From Pseudomonadota bacterium (GTDB taxonomy: Bacteria; Pseudomonadota; Gammaproteobacteria; Enterobacterales; Enterobacteriaceae), in contig JAEYFY010000182.1 of NCBI GenBank assembly GCA_023454395.1, positions 1 through 6,907 on the forward strand: a stretch of 6,907 nt of DNA. Direction: 5' to 3'. Of the stretch, positions 1 to 6,907 are shown piece after piece (positions within the stretch are counted from its first letter, which is position 1; the number at the start of each line of letters is the position of its first letter). Below the pieces are notes generated by a model. The model saw nothing but the letters and a program-made list of their open reading frames with translations. It had not been told where the DNA came from and searched no databases. The position numbers and the translations under genes were made by a program.

Positions 1-67
1 AGCGAATTAGCCCCAGCCTCATCATTAAGTCAACGTAGTATTGGGCAAGCCCTTTGAGCAATTTCAT
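1..67 (-). CDS. arcB: ArcB aerobic respiration control sensor kinase, N-terminal fragment (5' end of gene only)
   Basis: Read on the minus strand from the ATG at 67-65, the sequence encodes 22 residues beginning MKLLKGLAQYYVDLMMR and continuing LGLIR to the window edge. The E. coli ArcB start, as I remember it, is MKQIRLLAQYYVDLMMKLGL, so the LAQYYVDLMM core is identical and the spacing from Met1 matches. ArcB is an inner-membrane tripartite hybrid histidine kinase that senses the quinone pool and phosphorylates ArcA to control respiratory genes. This fragment is the short cytoplasmic N-terminus just before the first membrane segment; the TM, PAS, kinase, receiver and Hpt domains lie outside the window. 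A Shine-Dalgarno is correctly placed. The gene is transcribed divergently from gltB. In E. coli yhcC separates arcB from gltB; here nothing does. The fragment is short, so the call rests on this one motif, but the match, start codon and SD agree. Confidence 0.87.
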   Translation of the reverse strand, partial: MKLLKGLAQYYVDLMMRLGLIR

Positions 68-73
68 TGAAAA

Positions 74-79
74 CTCCAA
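74..79 (-). promoter_or_regulatory. Ribosome binding site of arcB
   Basis: The minus strand reads TTGGAG here, followed by six bases (TTTTCA) and then the ATG at 67-65. This is a good Shine-Dalgarno at normal spacing and fixes the arcB start. Confidence 0.75.
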
Positions 80-313
80 TATATTGAATCTATGGAATGA
101 TAACCCAAAAATGAATTGGCGCAGTGGCGAACATTCAGAAATCTTGCTAAGAGTGTTTATTTCTCATTACTTTGTTTGATTTCACCCTCTATTTTCTCTC
201 AACGAATCTATTCACAACACATGCATTCATGAAAATAATACAAAACCAAGCAACATAAACGATAGCAATATCAACAATAAATAGACCTTATTAAAAAAAA
301 TTCAATTTGTCTT

Positions 314-336
314 TTTTTATACAAAATGTATAAAAA
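314..336. repeat. Perfect 10-bp inverted repeat with 3-bp spacer (candidate operator)
   Basis: The left arm TTTTTATACA (314-323) and right arm TGTATAAAAA (327-336) are exact reverse complements separated by AAA. A dimeric transcription factor could bind this 23-bp dyad. It does not fit the Nac pattern (ATA-N9-TAT; here the gap is 7), nor PurR, Fur or LexA. It lies about 290 bp upstream of the predicted gltB transcription start and about 250 bp upstream of arcB, so it could serve either gene. The base composition is very A+T-rich, but ten consecutive paired positions including two internal C/G pairs are unlikely by chance. Confidence 0.6.
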
Positions 337-350
337 CAATAAAATTCCAA

Positions 351-362
351 AATCAATATATT
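351..362 (+). promoter_or_regulatory. Candidate IHF site, upstream copy
   Basis: AATCAATATATT matches the IHF core WATCAANNNNTTR except for the last position (C at 363). The same 12-mer recurs at 493-504. IHF is known to bend DNA upstream of E. coli gltB. The core is A+T-rich and short, so chance matches are expected in this background. Confidence 0.35.
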
Positions 363-365
363 CAG

Positions 366-380
366 CAGAATAACTCACTA
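366..380 (+). promoter_or_regulatory. Candidate Lrp site, distal
   Basis: CAGAATAACTCACTA matches the Lrp consensus YAGHAWATTWTDCTR at 12 of 15 positions by hand count. Its centre is about 243 bp upstream of the predicted gltB start near 616. E. coli gltBDF is strongly activated by Lrp from sites roughly 150-250 bp upstream, so the position is plausible. Lrp motifs are degenerate and this is pattern matching only. Confidence 0.35.
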
Positions 381-414
381 GCTGTTCTTATCATTAAAGG
401 ATGAGATAAAGCTA
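379..414. repeat. Imperfect dyad, candidate operator
   Basis: The outer arms TAGCT (379-383) and AGCTA (410-414) are complementary. The inner arms TTATCAT (388-394) and ATGAGATAA (401-409) are complementary except for a two-base insertion in the right arm. The centre, near 397, lies between the two Lrp-like sites. No specific regulator is recognised. Confidence 0.35.
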
Positions 415-425
415 AACCACTCAAA

Positions 426-447
426 TAAAGTGATATAGCTCACATTA
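426..447 (+). promoter_or_regulatory. Predicted CRP (cAMP receptor protein) binding site
   Basis: The core is AGTGA (429-433), six bases TATAGC, then TCACA (440-444), against the consensus TGTGA-N6-TCACA: nine of ten consensus positions match, and the flanks are A/T-rich as preferred. The centre is 436.5, about 180 bp upstream of the predicted gltB start near 616, which is too far for direct class I or II activation there. It could act through DNA looping with Lrp/IHF, at an upstream promoter around 460-475 (TATACT at 460-465 is a possible -10), or on arcB. CRP is a known regulator of E. coli gltBDF. Confidence 0.6.
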
Positions 448-463
448 AAAAATCACTCCTATA

Positions 464-477
464 CTATTTTAAAATAG
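464..477. repeat. 14-bp perfect palindrome
   Basis: CTATTTTAAAATAG is its own reverse complement. It sits 20 bp downstream of the CRP site, overlaps a possible upstream -10 (TATACT, 460-465), and abuts the proximal Lrp-like site. It may be an operator half of the Lrp region or simply A+T-rich symmetry; no named regulator is assigned. Confidence 0.45.
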
Positions 478-489
478 AATAATTTAGTT
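475..489 (+). promoter_or_regulatory. Candidate Lrp site, proximal
   Basis: TAGAATAATTTAGTT matches YAGHAWATTWTDCTR at 12 of 15 positions. The centre is about 134 bp upstream of the predicted gltB start. With the distal site at 366-380 it frames the CRP site, a layout compatible with Lrp wrapping the DNA upstream of the promoter. Specificity is low in this background. Confidence 0.35.
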
Positions 490-492
490 ATT

Positions 493-505
493 AATCAATA
501 TATTA
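493..505 (+). promoter_or_regulatory. Candidate IHF site, promoter-proximal copy
   Basis: AATCAATATATTA satisfies WATCAANNNNTTR at every position. It lies between the Lrp-like sites and the gltB promoter, about 118 bp upstream of the predicted start. IHF bending at such a place would bring upstream-bound Lrp close to RNA polymerase, as described for E. coli gltBDF. The match is exact, but the motif is weakly informative. Confidence 0.5.
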
Positions 506-581
506 AAATAAAAAATTCCTTATCTATTTTATCTCAGTCAAATATCCCTACACATTGACCTGATTTTTATTTATCGATAAG

Positions 582-609
582 TTGAAAAGGCATTGCATAG
601 CAATATAAA
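582..609 (+). promoter_or_regulatory. Predicted sigma-70 promoter of gltBD
   Basis: The -35 TTGAAA (582-587) and -10 TATAAA (604-609) each match consensus at five of six positions, with a 16-bp spacer. Initiation would fall at about 615-617, giving a leader of roughly 125 nt. A 10-bp palindrome TTATCGATAA (571-580) lies immediately upstream of the -35. The spacer contains the inverted repeat ATTGC-ATA-GCAAT (592-604) abutting the -10, a possible operator. An alternative -35 TTGACC at 555-560 has no good -10 at proper spacing. This is the best promoter in the intergenic region. Confidence 0.65.
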
Positions 610-615
610 AAACAC

Positions 616-741
616 ACCAAGCTAGGCAAACACAACATCACCCGACTGAGCGCCCATAAATTTACCTACATACTTAGAGCCAAAACGTTCCTTTTGCGCT
701 CTTTTTTGAGGCGCCCAGTAAACTAAGTAGGAAGCAAAAAA
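616..741 (+). promoter_or_regulatory. gltB 5' leader with competing stems around the RBS
   Basis: The predicted leader contains no ATG, so there is no obvious leader peptide. Several mutually exclusive pairings are visible. GAGCGC (648-653) pairs perfectly with GCGCTC (696-701). GCGCTC also pairs with GAGGCGC (708-714), leaving one bulged G and a six-T loop (702-707). GCGCC (650-654) can pair with GGCGC (710-714). CCTA (665-668) plus CTTAG (673-677) can pair with CTAAGTAGG (723-731), with a four-base bulge, covering part of the Shine-Dalgarno. A continuous alternative is TACTTAG (671-677) with CTAAGTA (723-729). No known riboswitch class was recognised. Whether these folds form in vivo is inference. 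Confidence 0.4.
728..734 (+). promoter_or_regulatory. Ribosome binding site of gltB (decides the start)
   Basis: TAGGAAG ends seven bases before the ATG at 742. An in-frame TAA at 724-726, immediately upstream, rules out any longer in-frame start, so 742 is the first possible ATG of this frame. Confidence 0.8.
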
Positions 742-3700
742 ATGCTCTATCAAAAGACACAGGAAAAAGACAATTGTGGATTTGGGTTGATCGCGCATAT
801 TGAAGGGCAAGCCAGCCATAAGATTGTCAGAAATGCCATACATGGTCTTGCCAGAATGCAACATCGTGGTGCGATTCTTTCTGATGGTAAAACCGGCGAT
901 GGGTGCGGATTACTCTTACAAAAACCAGAGCGTTTTTTCCAATTAATTGCACAAGAAAAAGGCTGGCATCTAGCAAAAAATTACGCCGTCGGAATGTTAT
1001 TTTTAAGCCAAGATCCCAATATCGCCAAACAATGTCGGCTCATTGTCGAAGAAGAACTACAACGTGAAACGCTTTCCATTGTTGGTTGGCGTAAAGTGCC
1101 TATTAACACGGATATTTTAGGCAGTATTGCCCTTTCTTCTCTCCCTTTAATCGAACAAGTTTTTGTTAATGCCCCCGCAGGCTGGCGGATAAGTGATATT
1201 GAGAGACGACTCTTTGTTGCCCGCAGACGCATTGAAAAGCGCATTACTGACAATGATTTTTATATTTGTAGTCTTTCTAATTTGGTGACGGTTTATAAAG
1301 GTCTTTGTATGGCCATCGATCTACCGCGTTTTTTTACCGATCTTGCTGATCTCCGTATGGAATCTTCAATTTGTTTATTCCACCAGCGTTTTTCAACTAA
1401 CACCACTCCTAGATGGCCACTTGCACAACCTTTTCGTTATTTAGCACATAACGGTGAAATTAATACCATCACAGGTAATCGCCAATGGGCCAAAGCGCGT
1501 GCCTATAAATTCCATACTCCACTTATTCCTGATTTACAAAGTGCTGCTCCTTTTGTCAATGAAAGTGGCTCCGATTCAAGTTCACTCGACAATATGCTAG
1601 AGCTTTTTCTCAATGGCGGTATGGATATTGTTCGTGCAATGCGATTGTTAGTGCCACCAGCATGGCAAAATAATCCACAAATGGATGAAGATCTTCGTGC
1701 CTTTTTTGATTTTAACTCAATGCATATGGAGCCTTGGGATGGCCCTGCGGGCATTGTATTATCAGATGGTCGTTATGCCGCATGTACGCTAGATAGAAAT
1801 GGTTTGCGCCCTGCTCGCTACGTTATCACCACAGATAACATCATCACTTGTGCTTCTGAAATTGGTATTTGGGATTATCAACCTGATGAAGTGCGAGAAA
1901 AAGGACGCGTCGGCCCCGGCGAGTTAATGGTTATCGATACGCATCATGGGCGTATTTTGCATTCTGCCGAAACGGATGAAGATTTAAAAAGACGCCATCC
2001 TTATAAACTGTGGCTAGAGCGCAATGTTAAGCGCTTAACACCGTTTGAAGAGTTACCAGAACAACAAGCCACAGGGCAACGCGCCTTTGATGATGCTTTA
2101 TTAGCCACATATCAAAAACAATTTGCCTATAGCCAAGAAGAGCTTGAAAGCATTTTGCATGTGCTTGCAGAAAACGGGCAAGAAGCCACAGGTTCAATGG
2201 GTGATGACACCCCATTTGCTGTACTTTCTCAACGCCCTCGCCTTATTTATGATTATTTCAGACAAAAATTTGCGCAAGTAACAAATCCTCCTATAGATCC
2301 ATTAAGAGAAGCACATGTCATGTCTTTAGCGACTTGCATTGGACGCGAGATGAATGTGTTTTGTGAAGCGGAAGGACAAGCACATCGGCTGAGTTTTAAA
2401 TCGCCTATTTTGCTTTATAGCGATTTCCAACAGCTTATTAATCAAGAAAATCCTTATTACCAATCTGTTCATCTTGATATCACTTATCAACCAACAGAAT
2501 GCAATTTAGAAACAGCATTACGCCAATTATGCGCAAAAGCACAGCAGGAAGTTCACCGTGGTGCAGTATTATTGGTATTATCAGATAGAAATATCACTAA
2601 AGAGCGATTGCCTATTCCTGCTCCTATGGCAGTTGGCGCCGTACAAAAATCGTTGGTAGATAATAACTTACGTTGTGATGCCAATATCATTGTCGAAACG
2701 GCAAGCGCCCGTGATCCTCACCATTTCGCCGTATTACTCGGATTTGGTGCTACTGCTATTTATCCTTATCTTGCTTATGAATCTTTAGCACAACGTGTTG
2801 ATAAAAAAATCCTGCAAGCAAGCTATGCCCAAGTGATGCTCAATTACCGTAACGGCATAAATAAAGGCTTGTATAAGATCATGTCCAAAATGGGCATTTC
2901 AACTGTTGCTTCTTACCGTTGCTCTCAACTTTTTGAAGCTGTTGGATTAAATGATAGCGTTGTCGAACTCTGTTTTGCGGGCGTTGATAATCGGATTAAT
3001 GGTGCCGATTTTAGCGATTTTGAACACGATTTATTTAATTTGTCTAAGCGGGCTTGGTTAACTCGCCATCCTTTAGACGCGGGTGGTTTATTAAAATACG
3101 CTCATAAAGGGGAATACCACGCCTATAACCCTGATGTCGTGCAAGCACTACAAAAAGCCGTAAATAGCGGGGAATATGCCGACTATCAGCATTATGCAAA
3201 CCTTGTGCAACAGCGTCCAATTACAACCTTACGCGATATGCTAGTTCTCAATAACAAGACAACGCCTATCTCAATTGAAGAAGTTGAACCTGAAACAGAA
3301 TTATTTAAACGCTTTGATACTGCCGCAATGTCAATTGGGGCGCTAAGCCGAGAAGCTCATGAAGCGCTTGCGCAAGCAATGAATACATTGGGGGGATTTT
3401 CAAATTCAGGTGAAGGTGGCGAAGATCCGGCTCGTTACGGGACTAATAAAGTCTCACGCATTAAACAAATTGCGTCGGGTCGTTTTGGCGTGACACCTTC
3501 TTATCTCATGAGTGCCGATGTTTTACAAATCAAAGTCGCACAAGGGGCAAAACCCGGCGAAGGAGGACAACTTCCCGGCGATAAAGTGACGCCTTATATT
3601 GCGCAACTGCGTTATGCCGTACCCGGTGTTACCCTAATATCACCGCCACCTCATCACGATATCTACTCTATTGAAGATTTAGCACAGCTTATTTTCGACT

Positions 3701-5200
3701 TAAAACAGATCAATCCAACGGCACTGATTTCTGTAAAACTCGTGTCAGAGCCAGGTGTGGGCACTATTGCTACTGGTGTTGCCAAAGCTTACGCAGATTT
3801 GATAACCATTGCAGGTTATGACGGTGGCACAGGTGCAAGCCCTTTAACTTCTGTAAAATATGCAGGTAGCCCGTGGGAGCTGGGCTTAGTTGAAACTCAA
3901 CAAGCATTAGTGGCAAATAGTCTACGTCATAAAATTCGTTTGCAAGTCGATGGTGGATTAAAAACCGGACTAGATATTATTAAAGCAGCAATTTTAGGTG
4001 CAGAGAGTTTTGGTTTTGGTACAGGACCTATGGTGGCATTAGGCTGCAAATATCTACGCATTTGCCATTTAAACAATTGTGCAATGGGTGTTGCAACTCA
4101 AGATGAAACGCTTCGTCGTCACCATTATCACGGATTACCAGAACGCGTTATTAACTACTTCCGTTTTATTGCGCAAGAAACTCGTGAGTTAATGGCATTA
4201 CTTGGCGTAAGAAAAATCACAGATTTAATCGGTCGAACCGATCTGCTTTCATGTCTAGAAGGTGTGAGTAGTAAACAGCAAAAACTCTCTTTGGGTGGAT
4301 TATTAGAAACCGCGACATCACCATCAGGCAATGTGCTTTATTGTCAGGAAAATAATAATACTTATGATAAAGGCGAATTAAATCAGCGTATTGTAGCTCA
4401 AACTTGTGATGCTGTTGAACAACAAAAAAGCCAAACATGCTATTTTGATATTCGTAATACAGACCGCTCTGTAGGAGCAACATTATCAGGCATTATTGCT
4501 AAACATTATGGTGAAAGTGGCTTATCTGCCACACCAATTAAACTTTATTTTACGGGAACTGCGGGGCAAAGCTTTGGTGTATGGAATGCACAAGGTGTTG
4601 AATTAACCTTAGTGGGTGATGCTAATGATTATGTAGGCAAAGGCATGGCGGGCGGTCGTATTGTAATCTCGCCACCCGTTGGCTCTGCATTTAAAAGTCA
4701 TCACGCAACCATTATGGGTAATACCTGCCTTTATGGCGCAACAGGCGGAAAACTCTATGCCTCAGGATTGGCTGGCGAGCGCTTTGCCGTCAGAAACTCT
4801 GGCGCAATTGCTGTCGTTGAAGGCGTTGGCGATAACGGCTGTGAATATATGACGGGCGGTATTGTCTGTGTTCTCGGTAAAACAGGGATTAACTTTGGTG
4901 CGGGAATGACGGGTGGATTTGCCTATCTATTAGATGAAGATCTCACGTTATCACAACGGATCAACACGTCATCGATTGAGTTGCTCCCAGTTGCATCCTT
5001 TGCCATTCTCGCTGAACATTTACGTGGCATGATTGCAGAACATGTCAGACTCACAGGCTCCCAGCAAGGAGAAAGATTCCTTTCACAGTGGGAATATTGG
5101 TCACAACACTTCAAGTTAGTTAAGCCAAAATCCAGTGATGTCAATGCGTTGCTTGGTCATCCTCGTCGTTCATCTGCTGAATTACGCGTTCAGGCACAAT

Positions 5201-5202
<2 letters not shown>
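742..5202 (+). CDS. gltB: Glutamate synthase [NADPH] large (alpha) subunit
   Basis: This 1486-residue protein is the catalytic alpha subunit of NADPH-GOGAT: L-glutamine + 2-oxoglutarate + NADPH -> 2 L-glutamate, cytoplasmic, acting with GltD. It aligns throughout with E. coli GltB counted from its MLYDKS methionine. Residues 1-11 are a short propeptide; Cys12 in DNCGFG should become the N-terminal nucleophile of the class II amidotransferase domain (about 12-430), which has the HNGE oxyanion motif at 236-239. A central domain follows. The FMN synthase domain (about 855-1200) carries GEGGEDPARYG near 891, the GYDGGTGAS loop (1025-1033) and the 3Fe-4S cysteines C1102, C1108 and C1113. The C-terminal GXGXG beta-helix (about 1240-1420) shows GMAGG (1301-1305) and GATGG (1332-1336). 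All key residues are present and no frameshift is seen. The stop is TAG. Oddities are Phe886 where E. coli has Asn, and Met1115 where E. coli has Thr. The gene is co-transcribed with gltD. Confidence 0.98.
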
Positions 5203-6609
<1,407 letters not shown>

Positions 6610-6653
6610 ATATTTTTTATTTTCGTTATTTAAAATAACAATTTCTCTTGTTC

Positions 6654-6687
6654 ATTATCCTACTTAATTTAAGTGGGATAATTTTTT
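6654..6687 (+). terminator. Rho-independent terminator of gltBD
   Basis: A 13-bp stem pairs 6654-6666 (ATTATCCTACTTA) with 6670-6682 (TAAGTGGGATAAT), with one T-G wobble and loop ATT, followed directly by a run of T to 6687. It lies 45 nt after the gltD stop. A weaker hairpin at 6625-6639 (GTTATT/AATAAC) without a T-run precedes it. This ends the operon after gltD. Confidence 0.92.
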
Positions 6688-6742
6688 AATATTATCGGTG
6701 AAATTAATAAATAGTATTTAAGGATCATCAAGATATTAGACA

Positions 6743-6762
6743 GAATAATCATTCTCATTACC
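6743..6762. promoter_or_regulatory. Candidate Fur box
   Basis: GAATAATCATTCTCATTACC reads as the hexamer array AATAAT-C-ATTCTC-ATTACC. Within it ATAATCATTCTC matches ATAATCATTATC of the 19-bp Fur consensus at 11 of 12 positions, and a further related hexamer follows. It covers the -19 to -38 region of the promoter predicted just downstream, a typical place for iron-dependent repression by Fur. It lies beyond the gltBD terminator, so it most likely belongs to the next transcription unit. Confidence 0.6.
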
Positions 6763-6765
6763 ATT

Positions 6766-6774
6766 TGATATAGT
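6766..6774 (+). promoter_or_regulatory. Candidate extended -10 promoter next to the Fur box
   Basis: TGATATAGT is an extended -10 (TG, one base, then TATAGT, five of six to TATAAT). No good -35 is seen at 16-18 bp spacing, which extended -10 promoters can tolerate. Initiation would be near 6781, directed out of the window. Confidence 0.45.
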
Positions 6775-6785
6775 TTATAGAATAA

Positions 6786-6825
6786 TATTTTGATAAAAAG
6801 CGATATTCTTTTTTGTATCAAAATA
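6786..6825. repeat. 10-bp perfect inverted repeat / 5'-end hairpin
   Basis: TATTTTGATA (6786-6795) and TATCAAAATA (6816-6825) are exact reverse complements. The stem continues inward with AAAAG (6796-6800) pairing CTTTT (6808-6812), leaving a three-base bulge and the loop CGATATT. No T-run follows on either strand, so it does not look like a terminator. It would sit at the extreme 5' end of a transcript starting near 6781. Confidence 0.55.
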
Positions 6826-6907
6826 ACACTCTTGATCTATAGTAAATATAATTTATTTTCGTATTTTTTACTTTATCTCTTTTTATTTAACCTTTCCGTC
6901 ATCTTTT

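Larger units (their letters stand above)
68..741. other. Divergent arcB-gltB intergenic regulatory region
   Basis: This 674-bp stretch has no coding sequence I can support on either strand. It is much richer in A+T than the flanking genes and contains many short dyads. The only noticeable small frame on the plus strand (111-179, 22 codons) lacks a Shine-Dalgarno. The part near arcB (about 68-290) should contain the arcB promoter, but no minus-strand -35/-10 pair there was convincing. The part from about 314 to 609 holds most of the candidate operator and promoter elements listed separately. E. coli gltBDF is known to use a long upstream region bound by Lrp, IHF, CRP and ArgR, so a region of this size is expected in front of gltB. 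Confidence 0.8.
6688..6907. other. A+T-rich region downstream of gltBD, no gene seen
   Basis: No open frame of useful size is present on either strand. The plus strand has no ATG between the predicted start near 6781 and the window end. The region carries a Fur-box-like site, an extended -10 promoter and a long inverted repeat, all listed separately. The last 60 bases are pyrimidine-rich on the plus strand. It is either the upstream region of a gene beginning beyond 6907 or holds an unrecognised small RNA. Short minus-strand frames at the edge end in stops and could be the tail of a convergent gene, which cannot be decided here. Confidence 0.6.

Noticed and set aside
111..179. 22-codon plus-strand mini-ORF in the intergenic region
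   Set aside because: No Shine-Dalgarno upstream, no recognisable sequence, and short frames are expected by chance.
289..306. Possible ARG box with core TTAAAAAAAATTCA
   Set aside because: It matches 12 of 14 positions of TGAATWWWWATTCA, but mostly through an A-run; only one half-site is real. ArgR control is plausible by analogy, yet this site is not good evidence.
555..583. Alternative gltB promoter with -35 TTGACC
   Set aside because: The best -10 candidates at proper spacing (TAAGTT at 17 bp, GATAAG at 15 bp) are poor; the TTGAAA-N16-TATAAA promoter downstream is clearly better.
622..864. 80-codon minus-strand open frame overlapping the gltB leader and start
   Set aside because: No recognisable family, no convincing RBS, and it covers the gltB RBS and coding start, whose conservation explains the openness.
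981..2215. Minus-strand open frames at 981-1253, 1503-1754 and 2027-2215
   Set aside because: All lie antisense inside the well-conserved gltB frame and resemble no known protein; they are shadows of its codon usage.
6625..6639. Hairpin GTTATT/AATAAC just after gltD as the terminator
   Set aside because: The stem is only A/T-rich with a short loop and no T-run; the hairpin at 6654-6687 is far stronger.
6781..6907. RyhB-like small RNA
   Set aside because: The conserved RyhB core and a terminator hairpin with a T-run were looked for and not found, so an RNA gene cannot be called.

Overview
This window is a core-metabolism locus from a low-GC gammaproteobacterium of the order Enterobacterales. 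The two full-length proteins closely match Escherichia coli GltB and GltD as I remember them. The strongly A+T-rich intergenic DNA and codon use point to a Morganellaceae member, most likely Proteus or a close relative. That genus call is inference from composition and protein similarity; no search was run.

Layout. Positions 1-67, minus strand, hold the first 22 codons of arcB, the membrane sensor kinase of the Arc redox-response system, preceded by its own Shine-Dalgarno. Positions 68-741 are a long A+T-rich divergent intergenic region without a credible gene. It carries a dense set of candidate regulatory elements: a 23-bp dyad (314-336), two IHF-like sites sharing an identical 12-mer (351-362 and 493-505), two Lrp-like sites (366-380, 475-489), a good CRP site (426-447), a 14-bp palindrome (464-477), a near-consensus sigma-70 promoter (582-609), and a leader of about 125 nt that can fold around the ribosome binding site. 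Positions 742-5202 are gltB and 5212-6609 are gltD, the two subunits of NADPH-dependent glutamate synthase (GOGAT). Their 9-nt gap holds a Shine-Dalgarno that overlaps the gltB stop codon. A strong intrinsic terminator lies at 6654-6687. The last 220 bases have no ORF but contain a Fur-box-like sequence, an extended -10 promoter and a long inverted repeat, suggesting the start of an iron-regulated transcription unit that runs past the window edge.

How the genes work together. GltB hydrolyses glutamine, channels the ammonia to its FMN/3Fe-4S synthase site and reductively aminates 2-oxoglutarate. GltD takes electrons from NADPH through FAD and 4Fe-4S clusters and delivers them to GltB. With glutamine synthetase this forms the high-affinity ammonium assimilation cycle. 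The upstream sites resemble the E. coli gltBDF regulatory logic (Lrp, IHF, CRP, ArgR), placed at broadly comparable distances.

No new biological system is visible. The items most worth a second look are the Fur-like promoter with no visible reading frame at the right edge, the possible RBS-occluding leader fold in front of gltB, the 23-bp dyad at 314-336, and the direct arcB/gltB adjacency without yhcC between them.
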